The position numbers and the translations under genes were made by a program. 7,758 nt of DNA from Balneolales bacterium (GTDB lineage: Bacteria > Bacteroidota > Rhodothermia > Balneolales > Natronogracilivirgulaceae). Under the pieces are notes generated by a model. The model ran no database searches. It was not told where the DNA came from and saw nothing but the letters and a program-made list of their open reading frames with translations. Position 1 is the first letter of the stretch; each line of letters begins with the position of its first letter. Location of the stretch: the NCBI GenBank assembly GCA_007133875.1, contig SLLW01000399.1:1-7758 (forward strand), in the 5' to 3' direction. Positions 1 through 6,749 of this stretch are shown here, in pieces.

Positions 1-126
1 CCCGTTGTGCCCGTTGTGCCCGTTGTGCCCGTTGTGCCCGTTGTGCCCGTTGTGCCCGTTGTGCCCGTTGTGCCCGTTGTGCCCGTTGTGCCCGTTGTGC
101 CCGTTGTGCCCGTTGTGCCCGTTGTG
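1..126. repeat. Perfect 9-bp tandem repeat (minisatellite), at least 14 copies
   Basis: The unit CCCGTTGTG is repeated 14 times without a single mismatch and touches the left edge, so the real array may be longer. Because the unit is 9 bp, a change of copy number does not shift the frame. In the frame of the methyltransferase on the minus strand it reads GGC ACA ACG, giving Gly-Thr-Thr. The absence of any synonymous drift between copies points to recent expansion or continuing slippage. The plus-strand reading (Pro-Val-Val) belongs to an antisense frame with no other support. Confidence 0.97.
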
Positions 127-926
127 GTCTGCGGTGAGATCCCGGCAGATTTGGCCTCTGTAGATGGCTTCGTCCTTTCATCTGTTATCGGAGGTATATT
201 GTTCCGCGCTGCCGGTACATCATACATTGCAAGCAGACGAAATGGAAGTTGGGCGTGGACTGTCCAGTTAGAGGGGATTGTATCCGAAAGCTCTTTCCGG
301 GTGAAACTTTTTCGTATGGAAATGAGGCCGTCGGTCCGGATAAAGGAATCCCGGAAAACCGGGCTGGTCAGTATTGAAAAAAGGGTGTAACCAATCCGGG
401 AGCGCTGGATGTCGCTGCAGATGATACGCCGTGTTGCGAGTTGCTCGAGGTCATGGAGAAACGGATGGAGCGCATCATCAGGCAGATGGTGCAGGACATG
501 GTTGCAGGTTACAAAATCAAAGGATTCTCCGTCACGAATCAGTGATGAGGTATCGGCCTGAATAAACTGCAACACCCCTTCATTACTATCTGTCGGACCG
601 GGTTTCTCAAAAAGACGGGCGTAAGCCAGAGCTCTTGGATCCGGGTCGACTCCGGTCACATCCAGCCGGTAGCCATCCTTCCCGGCCCAATGCCAGATAT
701 TTCGGGTGATGTCACCGCCACCGGAACCGACATCAAGCAGCCGAAACCGTTTTCCGTATGTGAGCTCCGGCCGGATAAATTGTCTGTAAACCGCCCGCCA
801 TCGTGATATCAACCGGTTAACTGCGGGAAAGTAGCGATAGGTATTATGCAGCAAAACCGGGTCACAATCCGGTTTGTCCATCCATTCGGTCAGGCCGGGT
901 TGCCGGTATTTCAGAGAGCCGGCCAT
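1..926 (-). CDS. SAM-dependent class I methyltransferase with (Gly-Thr-Thr)n tail, 3' end beyond window
   Basis: I translated this frame by hand from the ATG at 926-924; it is open for 308 codons to the left edge. Residues 63-72 read LLDVGSGGGD, the SAM-binding motif I; GVDPDP at 92-97 supplies the acidic residue that usually holds the ribose (D94); FDFVTCNHVLHHL at 136-148 fits motif IV/post-I of UbiE-like methyltransferases. DGLISIRKSF near 199-208 resembles the region seen in methyltransferases encoded beside type III polyketide synthases. The catalytic fold seems complete by about residue 240. It is followed by a Ser/Thr/Pro/Lys-rich linker and then, from about residue 267, an uninterrupted Gly-Thr-Thr repeat that leaves the window. 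The start overlaps the TGA of the PKS gene by one base (TGATG), implying translational coupling. Likely job: O- or C-methylation of the PKS product. The methyltransferase assignment is strong; the substrate is inferred. Confidence 0.88.
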   Translation of the reverse strand, partial: MAGSLKYRQPGLTEWMDKPDCDPVLLHNTYRYFPAVNRLISRWRAVYRQFIRPELTYGKRFRLLDVGSGGGDITRNIWHWAGKDGYRLDVTGVDPDPRALAYARLFEKPGPTDSNEGVLQFIQADTSSLIRDGESFDFVTCNHVLHHLPDDALHPFLHDLEQLATRRIICSDIQRSRIGYTLFSILTSPVFRDSFIRTDGLISIRKSFTRKELSDTIPSNWTVHAQLPFRLLAMYDVPAARNNIPPITDERTKPSTEAKSAGISPQTTTGTTGTTGTTGTTGTTGTTGTTGTTGTTGTTGTTGTTGTT

Positions 927-2209
927 CACAATGATTGACCGGTTTCGTGGCGGCTTATTCCGGACGGTTTCCGGGATGGCGGCTGCTTGCCGGTGGCCGA
1001 TATACTTTTGCTGGCAGTAGTATGTGCCCTTTTAGTGACATCCTGACCGTTTTGGGACGGATTGCTTTGAAATAGAGCGGATTCGATGGTGAGTCCGGGC
1101 CCGAAAGCCATCGCAAATATGGTTTCGCCGACCGGTTTTCCCGGATGATCCATCATCTCTTTGAGCACAAACAGGATGGTGGCGCTGCTCATATTCCCGT
1201 ATTCGCGCAGCACTTTGCGGGATGCGGCGATTTGATCATCCGCGAGATGTAATTCGTCCTGAATTTTATCGAGGATGGCCCGACCGCCAGGATGGATTGC
1301 CCATCGGGAGATGTCATCGAATGGTAAGCCGCCTGCACGCAGCATGGTCTCCAGGGCCGGCCCGATGTTTTTCCGGATGATGTCGGGGACATATGTTGAG
1401 AGTTTCATTTGAAATCCCTCATTTCCGATGGTCCAGGCCATATCGTTCTCTCCCTCAGGGGTGAGGTCGCTGTGAAAAGAAAGCATTTCAAGCGGGCAGG
1501 AACCGGGATGGGTATTGCTATCCGGAGATTCATCGTGCGGGAGTTCTGTTGTTGCGGGGCGCCGGGCACTCACCAGAGCTCCGGATCCGCCGTCGGCAAA
1601 GACCGATGCGGAGATGATTGCGTCGGTATCATCGGAAAATTGGAGATGAAGGGTGCACAGTTCCACACACAGGACCAGAACTACCGAATCGGGTTGGGAT
1701 CGGCAGAAAGCTTCCGCCATTTTTAATCCCTGAAACGCGGCATAGCACCCCATAAACCCGATATGATAACGCTGGGTGGTTCCGGGCAGGCCGAGGTCAC
1801 GCACAATATGGTAGTCGGGACCCGGGGCAAAAAAACCGGTGCAAGAGACGGTGACAATATGGGTAATATCCTCTTTTTCAAAACCCGGGGTATTGCGGAT
1901 CAGCTGTCCGGCCAAAGCAGTAAAGTGGTGGCGTGCCTCCCGCGTGTAAATCTCGTTGCGGGTTTGGGTGTCGGGCGGAGGCAAGCGGTTGCCGTCTTTA
2001 TCAAAAAAAAGTGGTGACGTTCCGGATTTGTCAAAGTCTTTTATGACGCTGTGCCGTTTTTCGATGCCGGAATTATTGTAAATACTCCGGATGATTCGTT
2101 TGGTGCCGTCCCGGCTGCCCACATTTTTCTGCATTAATCCGGAGGCGAAAGCCTGGTCGTAGGAGGTTTCGGGGAGGGATGTCTCAAGATGATGGATGAA
2201 AACGGACAT
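926..2209 (-). CDS. Type III polyketide synthase (chalcone/stilbene synthase family)
   Basis: The 427-residue product has the thiolase-fold catalytic triad of type III polyketide synthases: Cys155 in GFMGCYAAF, His306 in WAIHPGG, and Asn339 in YGNMSSAT. VSCTGFFAPGPD at 121-132 and the FGPGLTIES loop at 369-377 are further family signatures. Such enzymes extend an acyl-CoA with malonyl-CoA and cyclise it; bacterial members often make alkylresorcinols or alkylpyrones, but the starter and ring type cannot be read from the sequence. The core ends near residue 380. About 47 further residues, rich in Ser, Thr, Lys and Gln, form a low-complexity tail longer than most family members carry. The stop overlaps the start of the methyltransferase. 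No clear Shine-Dalgarno sequence precedes the ATG. The family call is firm; the product is open. Confidence 0.95.
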   Translation of the reverse strand: MSVFIHHLETSLPETSYDQAFASGLMQKNVGSRDGTKRIIRSIYNNSGIEKRHSVIKDFDKSGTSPLFFDKDGNRLPPPDTQTRNEIYTREARHHFTALAGQLIRNTPGFEKEDITHIVTVSCTGFFAPGPDYHIVRDLGLPGTTQRYHIGFMGCYAAFQGLKMAEAFCRSQPDSVVLVLCVELCTLHLQFSDDTDAIISASVFADGGSGALVSARRPATTELPHDESPDSNTHPGSCPLEMLSFHSDLTPEGENDMAWTIGNEGFQMKLSTYVPDIIRKNIGPALETMLRAGGLPFDDISRWAIHPGGRAILDKIQDELHLADDQIAASRKVLREYGNMSSATILFVLKEMMDHPGKPVGETIFAMAFGPGLTIESALFQSNPSQNGQDVTKRAHTTASKSISATGKQPPSRKPSGISRHETGQSL

Positions 2210-2272
2210 AGGAAAACTTAAAAGTTGATGGGAGCTTTATGTTACCCATAACCCATTTCGTGATGCAATCGT

Positions 2273-2295
2273 TTGCCGGCCTTCGGAGCCGGCAA
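2273..2295. terminator. Stem-loop between MATE and PKS genes, possible terminator or attenuator
   Basis: TTGCCGGC at 2273-2280 pairs perfectly with GCCGGCAA at 2288-2295 around a 7-base loop. It lies 13 bp beyond the MATE stop codon and about 63 bp before the PKS start, as expected for a transcript boundary. No run of U follows on the minus-strand transcript, so it is not a textbook intrinsic terminator. It could instead be an mRNA-stabilising or partially terminating hairpin inside one operon. Confidence 0.45.
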
Positions 2296-2308
2296 TTCGC
2301 ACTTCTGG

Positions 2309-3685
2309 TCAGTACAATGCACCCGTCCCGGCATGTTGCTTCCGGGCCGTCATCTTTTTTGTGATTCGATAAAAACGGATGTTGTGGAGGATTGCAGCGA
2401 CAGTTAGTCCGGCGATAAGGCCCGCCCACAAGCCCATGGGGCCCCATTCGAGCACGATGCCCAGGGTATATCCCAACGGTATGCCAATACCCCAGTAAGC
2501 GGCGAGGTTGACGATCATCGGCACTTTGGTGTCTTTGAGCCCACGCAGCGCACCGGAGCCACCGACCTGGAGGCCGTCGGATATCTGAAAAATGGCGGCC
2601 ATGATCAACAGCATAGATGCCATACGGATGACCTCAGGATCGTTGGTATAGATACCGACAATCTGCTGCGGAAAAGAGATCATGAGCAGTGCAGCGACAC
2701 TCATGATGGTGGTGCAGAGAGCGATGCCGGTAAATCCGGCAAAGCGGGACTGATGGAGCTGGTTTTTTCCGTAGAGCTGACCTACTCTCACGGTGATGGC
2801 CATGGAGAGCCCGAGCGGTATCATAAACGTGACAGATGCGATATTGATGGCAACCTGATGGGCGGCCACAACAGTTGTGCCGAGCGAACCCATCAGCAGG
2901 GCAACGACGGCAAACATGCTCGTTTCCATCCCCATGCTGATTCCAATCGGCGTACCGATGCGCAGAATCTCGCCGATATGGCGCCGTTCGGGCAGGCGCA
3001 CATCACTGAACAACCGGAAACGGCGGTAAGCCTTTCGGCTGATGGTATAGGCGAGCATCACAAGAAACATCACCCAGAAAACAATGGCCGTCGCCCAACC
3101 GGTGCCGACAGCTCCCAGTTCGGGAAATCCAAAATGGCCATAGATAAGGGTGTAATTGCCGAGGATATTGAAGGCCAGGCCGATAAGGGTGATGTACAGG
3201 GCCGGGCGGGTGGCGCCGAGAGCTTCATTAAAAAAACGAAGCACCATAAATGCAAAGACTGCGGGTACTCCCCATGAAAGGGCGAAAAGGTACCCGGAGG
3301 TGATGGTGATTACTTCCGGAGAGAAGCCCAGAAGGTTCATGACCGGATGCAAATTGTTGAGTAAAAGTATGGCTGGAATCGACAATATGATACTGAGCCA
3401 GAGTCCCTGGCGGACTTTTTTGCCAATCAGATGAAGCTGTCTGGAGCCGAAAAGTTGGGCAATAATCGGGCTGAGAGCCATCAAAACACCAATCACTATC
3501 GTAAAAATCGGCATGAAGAAACTCGAGCCGATGGCCACTGATGCCAGGTCGTTGGGATGATAGTTGCCCGCCATCACCGTATCGACAAAACTCATGGATA
3601 TATGCGCCAACTGTGCTCCGATGAGCGGTAATCCAAGAGTGAGGGTCTTACGCGATTCGTTGAGGATGTCGGATCGCAGACTCAT
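2309..3685 (-). CDS. MATE family multidrug/metabolite efflux transporter (NorM/DinF-like)
   Basis: This 458-residue, strongly hydrophobic protein has the length and about 12 membrane segments of the MATE family. Acidic residues fall where cation-coupling residues sit in Vibrio NorM: Asp35 in MSFVDTVMAG, Glu254 in GMETSMF and Asp370 in FQISDGLQV. The LRGLKDTKVP stretch at 380-389 is the conserved loop of the second half, and EALGATRPAL near 154-163 is its counterpart in the first half. MATE proteins export organic cations or other small molecules across the inner membrane using Na+ or H+. The ATG overlaps the TGA of the dehydrogenase gene by four bases (ATGA), so the two are probably translated together. 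Proximity to the PKS genes makes export of a polyketide-derived compound possible, but this is inferred only from position. The C-terminus is short and basic. Confidence 0.93.
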   Translation of the reverse strand: MSLRSDILNESRKTLTLGLPLIGAQLAHISMSFVDTVMAGNYHPNDLASVAIGSSFFMPIFTIVIGVLMALSPIIAQLFGSRQLHLIGKKVRQGLWLSIILSIPAILLLNNLHPVMNLLGFSPEVITITSGYLFALSWGVPAVFAFMVLRFFNEALGATRPALYITLIGLAFNILGNYTLIYGHFGFPELGAVGTGWATAIVFWVMFLVMLAYTISRKAYRRFRLFSDVRLPERRHIGEILRIGTPIGISMGMETSMFAVVALLMGSLGTTVVAAHQVAINIASVTFMIPLGLSMAITVRVGQLYGKNQLHQSRFAGFTGIALCTTIMSVAALLMISFPQQIVGIYTNDPEVIRMASMLLIMAAIFQISDGLQVGGSGALRGLKDTKVPMIVNLAAYWGIGIPLGYTLGIVLEWGPMGLWAGLIAGLTVAAILHNIRFYRITKKMTARKQHAGTGALY

Positions 3686-4665
3686 TCCGGTTTGCTCCTC
3701 TGAAAAACCAGGGCAGGTATGGCATGATCGGGCTTTCCGGAGAGATGGGAAATGATCGAGGAAGCGGCGAGGGCACTCATGCGGCTGCGGGTTTCTGTGG
3801 TAGCACTGCCGATATGCGGAAGCAGCAGGCAGTTGGGGGCGGTCAGCAGATCGGGATGAACCTCCGGCTCCTTTTCATATACATCTAACCCGGCACCGCC
3901 GATCTGTTTTTCATGCAGGGCGGATGCCAGTGCCGGCTCATCGATAACCGGTCCGCGGGCGGTATTGATAATGATGGCCCCGGATTTCATCCGCGAAAGG
4001 CGATCCCTGTTGATGAGGTGTTTTGTATCGGGGGTGAGCGGGCAATGCAGGGAGAGTATGTCGGAGGATTCTATCAGCTCGTCGATCGATGATGTGTATT
4101 GCGCATCGAGTTGTTGTTCGTCTTGCGGGTCCAGCCGGTTCCGGTTGTGGTAATAAATCTGCATACTGAATCCCCGGGCCCTGCGGGCAAATGCGCGGCC
4201 GATACGGCCCATGCCGATGATTCCCACACGTTTTCCATACAGCTCAGTACCGAGAAAACCGAACGGATGCCAGCCGTCAAACCCGCCGTTGCGCAGCTGG
4301 CTTTCGGCATCACGGAGCCGTCGTGCCACACCAAGCAGCAGTGCAAAGGCGCAATCTGCCGTGGCTTCGGTAAGCACGTCCGGGGTATTTGCGACCAGGA
4401 TACCCAGCTCTTTCGCCGCCTCCACATCGATATTGTTGTACCCGACGGCAAAATTGGAGACAATCCTGAGGTTTTGTCCCGCTTCCAGGACCTTTCGGCT
4501 CACGGGATTGGAGAGGCAGCTAAGCAGGGCATCATAAGAACCGATGGTTTCGAGGAGCCGCGATTCCCGGTCGAACTCACCCCGCTGGCCGACGGTGACC
4601 TCGTATCGGTTGGATAACAGATCGATACCTTTGCCGGGAAGAGGCTCGGTTACTAATACACGCAT
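3682..4665 (-). CDS. D-2-hydroxyacid dehydrogenase, D-glycerate dehydrogenase/hydroxypyruvate-glyoxylate reductase type
   Basis: The 327-residue length matches D-isomer-specific 2-hydroxyacid dehydrogenases. The NAD(P)-binding GMGRIG lies at 151-156. The catalytic residues are Arg237 in NTARG, Glu266 in EKEPEVHP and His284 in LLPHIGSAT. The substrate-loop SNFAVGYNNID at 70-80 is also typical. The GyaR/GHRPR subgroup reduces glyoxylate or hydroxypyruvate to glycolate or D-glycerate in the cytoplasm; this subgroup is suggested by the overall pattern, but phosphonate dehydrogenases and other 2-ketoacid reductases are close relatives. The ATG at 4665 gives the usual MRVLVTEPLP beginning. The gene starts 60 bp after the lipoprotein stop with no obvious Shine-Dalgarno sequence, and its TGA overlaps the MATE start. 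Confidence 0.9.
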   Translation of the reverse strand: MRVLVTEPLPGKGIDLLSNRYEVTVGQRGEFDRESRLLETIGSYDALLSCLSNPVSRKVLEAGQNLRIVSNFAVGYNNIDVEAAKELGILVANTPDVLTEATADCAFALLLGVARRLRDAESQLRNGGFDGWHPFGFLGTELYGKRVGIIGMGRIGRAFARRARGFSMQIYYHNRNRLDPQDEQQLDAQYTSSIDELIESSDILSLHCPLTPDTKHLINRDRLSRMKSGAIIINTARGPVIDEPALASALHEKQIGGAGLDVYEKEPEVHPDLLTAPNCLLLPHIGSATTETRSRMSALAASSIISHLSGKPDHAIPALVFQRSKPE

Positions 4666-4725
4666 ACGAAATAGAATGGTTGCTGATTTGTGCGGAGTGC
4701 TGATCGGAGATGCCGGAACAGCCTG

Positions 4726-5178
4726 TTATGGAGTGATGGATACGCCGTTACACCGGATCAAAGCGGCATTATCGCCGTTATCATCCTCCAAATCATAATA
4801 ATATACGAAAGGTTCCAGAACCTGGGCACACATCATTTCGGTGTCATACCAGGAGGTTAGGCTGACGGAGAGTGTGTCGGATTCCCACTTTCGTTCTGGT
4901 GGGGAGAGGTGGTGGCAGGGGGTGGGAAGCGATCCCTCAATGCGAAGATATCGGCCGCTGTTATCGGTGATGATTTCCAGTTCATCAACAAACACTTCGC
5001 CGGATTCCGTGGAACGGCTGTTTTCGGGGACTCCCGGCTGATGGGTGGATGAGTCGGCGATTGGTGAATGCGAATTTTCGGTCGTGGATGTTGCGGCACA
5101 TCCCGCCTGTAAAAACATAAGGGAAATTGCAAAACCGACAAGGATACTAATCTTCGACCGTGGTGACTTTTGCATCAT
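4726..5178 (-). CDS. Small putative lipoprotein of unknown function
   Basis: I place the start at the double Met codon at 5178-5173, because it is followed by a signal peptide: a basic MQKSPRSK, a hydrophobic stretch, and LQAGC. This gives about 150 residues; the frame is open further upstream to 5253, but those codons lie inside rsfS and would bury the signal. The probable lipid-bearing Cys is about residue 27. The -3 position is Gln rather than Leu, with Leu at -4, so the lipobox is not canonical. A Ser/Thr/Pro-rich linker leads to a small domain with alternating beta-strand character and two Cys (in PTPCHHL and MMCAQ), then PFVYYY and a final NG-containing strand. The LP..C and C.Q...PF pattern resembles unnamed lipoprotein domains I have seen elsewhere, but I assign no function. 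The start overlaps the end of rsfS by 32 bp. Confidence 0.72.
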   Translation of the reverse strand: MMQKSPRSKISILVGFAISLMFLQAGCAATSTTENSHSPIADSSTHQPGVPENSRSTESGEVFVDELEIITDNSGRYLRIEGSLPTPCHHLSPPERKWESDTLSVSLTSWYDTEMMCAQVLEPFVYYYDLEDDNGDNAALIRCNGVSITP

Positions 5179-5545
5179 TCCACATCTTTTCAAGTGCGTA
5201 ATACTCGCGGTTTTCTCTGTTGAATATATGTACAACAACATCGACATAGTCAAGGACGACCCATTTTTTGCTGTCGAGTCCTTCTTTTCTCCAGACGTGT
5301 TCTCCGGTTGCCTCTTTCACTTTTTCAGAGACATTATCGGCCAGGGCTTTGATCTGGGATTCCGAACCCCCATTGCAGACAATAAAAAAATCGGTTAAGG
5401 TGGTAATACCCCTGACGTCCAGCACATTGATGTGTTCTGCTTTTTTTTCAAGCAGGGCTTCATTGATGTTAGTTACCAGTTGAGGAAAGGTCTTGTTGCT
5501 TTTTTTTACTTTGGAAGGAGAGGTTTCATTCATAGGCGGTGTCAT
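5147..5545 (-). CDS. rsfS: Ribosomal silencing factor RsfS (Iojap/YbeB family)
   Basis: The 132-residue product matches RsfS throughout: VLDVRGITTLTDFFIVCNGG at 41-60, SESQIKAL just after it, HVWRKEG at 83-89, and the diagnostic WVVLDYVDVVVHIFNRENR at 95-113 followed by YYALEKMWNDA. RsfS binds ribosomal protein uL14 on the large subunit and blocks joining with the small subunit, lowering translation in starvation or stationary phase. The ATG at 5545 overlaps the TGA of the LytR_C gene (ATGA). A second in-frame Met is at residue 5, so the exact start could be there. The first 20 residues are polar and poorly conserved in the family. The 3' end overlaps the start of the lipoprotein gene. Confidence 0.96.
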   Translation of the reverse strand: MTPPMNETSPSKVKKSNKTFPQLVTNINEALLEKKAEHINVLDVRGITTLTDFFIVCNGGSESQIKALADNVSEKVKEATGEHVWRKEGLDSKKWVVLDYVDVVVHIFNRENREYYALEKMWNDAKVTTVED

Positions 5546-5982
5546 AGATTTAAAGATTCGTAGTCGGAGCCAATCACGACGGTGGCATCCAGATAGAAGT
5601 CGGAGGATATCTCCTGTAAAATCCGGTCTTCCGGTATTCCAAGTGCCCGTGCGACTCTTCGGGCATTTTCCAGATTTCCGTTTCGGTCAATGACGATGGT
5701 CTCCCGGATGTCGAACGTTTCAAAATTTCCGGACTCGACAACATCAAATCCGTTTTGTCTCAGTGCGGATGTATATCGGGTTGCCAGGCCAGGTACACCG
5801 CAACCGTTGAGTACCTCAATCTGGATAACATCACTGAGCAGAACACCGACTTCACTTCGTTCAGCGACAATACGGGGGTATACGATGCGGGTGAAAAGTG
5901 CGACAATCAGTATCAACAACAAAATGCTGAGGAATCCCAATGCGGCGTGTAACAGGAAATTAGAGCTCTGTTTTTGCGTCAT
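5542..5982 (-). CDS. Membrane-anchored LytR C-terminal domain (LytR_C) protein
   Basis: Residues 10-32 form one hydrophobic segment preceded by a short N-terminus, so the protein is probably anchored in the inner membrane with its domain outside. IEVLNGCGVPGLA at 55-67 is the hallmark start of the LytR_C domain, and the later ETIVIDRNG, ARRVARALGI and ATVVIGSDY fit its alternating strand-helix pattern to the end. The catalytic LytR-CpsA-Psr phosphotransferase domain is absent, so it cannot attach polymers to peptidoglycan by itself. Stand-alone LytR_C proteins have no settled role; a cell-envelope binding function is plausible. The gene overlaps rsfS by four bases and starts 68 bp after the annotated stop of the secreted protein, or overlaps that frame by ATGA if its stop is ignored. 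Confidence 0.87.
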   Translation of the reverse strand: MTQKQSSNFLLHAALGFLSILLLILIVALFTRIVYPRIVAERSEVGVLLSDVIQIEVLNGCGVPGLATRYTSALRQNGFDVVESGNFETFDIRETIVIDRNGNLENARRVARALGIPEDRILQEISSDFYLDATVVIGSDYESLNL

Positions 5983-6050
5983 TCAGATGAGGAAAGAGAG
6001 TATTCCCAGCGGTTGGACCGGTTGAAAGGGTTACGGTTGTTGAACGTGAC
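5979..6050 (-). other. In-frame open extension of the secreted-protein gene beyond its TAA
   Basis: Directly after the TAA at 6053-6051 the same frame continues for 23 sense codons with a protein-like composition (TFNNRNPFNRSNRWEYS in the middle). It ends in TGA at 5981-5979, which overlaps the ATG of the LytR_C gene as ATGA. This is exactly the spacing used at the two other four-base junctions in this gene row. Possible explanations are a recent nonsense mutation, a base-calling error, rare readthrough, or coincidence. Confidence 0.4.
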
Positions 6051-6548
6051 TTACCAGTGGGTATAGGGGCTGTGGAACCGATTCCGGTGATACGATGGCC
6101 CGTACCCATACCCATATCCGTGCCCTGCCGGTATTTGCTGAAAGCGTACCTGGACACGGGAGTTTTCACTGAACTTGTAATTCAGTTCAGCGTTTCGCAC
6201 AAAGAACTGGGTCTGGTCCTGCCCCATAATATTATTGCCAAACGGGGAGTGGGCCATGGAGAGATCAACCCGGCCATACAGATTCTCGTTAAACTGCAGA
6301 TGCATGGTATTGGTGTACATATTCTGGTTGTACATATTCCCTCCAAACGAACCCATGGTCATTTCGTAAGAGTGATTCATCTGGAAATCCTGAAGTCCCA
6401 GAAATGACGACTCTTCCTCGTTATCCTGGCGAAGAATATGGCCCGTGCGATCGAATGCAGAGTTGTTTTCGGATCGGAATTGTGCGACTCCGTCAACAAA
6501 TGGCAGCAACAACAGGGCAACTAAAATAAAAATCGCGTTGATTTTCAT
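6051..6548 (-). CDS. Small secreted protein of unknown function with Gly/Tyr/His-rich C-terminus
   Basis: The 165-residue product begins with a clear Sec signal peptide (MKINAIFILVALLLLPFVDG, cleavage probably after VDGVAQ near residue 23). The mature part has alternating polar and hydrophobic stretches, for example HLQFNENLYGRVDLSMAH and FFVRNAELNYKF, which suggests amphipathic beta-strands, as in a periplasmic or outer-membrane-associated protein. Residues from about 140 are rich in Gly, Tyr and His, with GHGYGYGYG. I do not recognise a named family. The reading ends in Trp, then TAA. The frame past the stop remains open to an exact overlap with the next gene, so the product may originally have had about 188 residues. 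An AT-rich stretch upstream probably holds its promoter. There is no clear Shine-Dalgarno sequence. Confidence 0.75.
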   Translation of the reverse strand: MKINAIFILVALLLLPFVDGVAQFRSENNSAFDRTGHILRQDNEEESSFLGLQDFQMNHSYEMTMGSFGGNMYNQNMYTNTMHLQFNENLYGRVDLSMAHSPFGNNIMGQDQTQFFVRNAELNYKFSENSRVQVRFQQIPAGHGYGYGYGPSYHRNRFHSPYTHW

Positions 6549-6603
6549 ATGACATCTGAATGAGATAATCCGGGAGTTTTCCGGGTTGGATACTACTTAT
6601 GGT

Positions 6604-6644
6604 ATATTACTATCAACGTAACGAAAACATTCAAATTATGTCAA
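6604..6644 (-). promoter_or_regulatory. Candidate promoter for the secreted-protein operon
   Basis: This part of the 201-bp gap between the secreted-protein gene and tRNA-Ser is AT-rich. On the minus strand it carries a perfect TTGACA at 6644-6639, with a weak TACGTT 18 bp further on (6620-6615). An alternative pair is TTGAAT with TAATAT at 6609-6604, 19 bp apart. Neither is convincing alone. The remainder of the gap shows no gene and no clear terminator for the tRNA. Confidence 0.3.
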
Positions 6645-6749
6645 TAGAGAATTGCGCTATTTTACAATAATTTTGCGGGTCGAATATCCCTGCTAAAAGC
6701 AATGGATTCCGGGTATGTGTTACCTCTGAGCCTGTTTGAACAAGCAATG

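Noticed and set aside
7..390. Plus-strand frame encoding a Pro-Val-Val repeat protein
   Set aside because: It is antisense to the methyltransferase frame, which has recognisable SAM-binding motifs and a coupled start. The part after the repeat has no recognisable features.
2184..2447. 87-residue minus-strand frame overlapping the MATE 3' end and PKS 5' end
   Set aside because: It overlaps two well-supported genes in a different frame and shows no family features.
2753..3277. 174-residue plus-strand frame opposite the MATE gene
   Set aside because: It is a His/Gly/Asp-rich antisense frame with no motif; the minus-strand MATE has conserved residues throughout.
4099..4617. 172-residue plus-strand frame opposite the dehydrogenase
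   Set aside because: It is antisense to an enzyme with a complete catalytic set, and its own sequence shows no domain.
5960..6169. 69-residue minus-strand frame linking the secreted protein and LytR_C genes
   Set aside because: It is out of frame with both genes and Thr/Gly-rich without motifs; the in-frame extension of the secreted protein explains the same region better.
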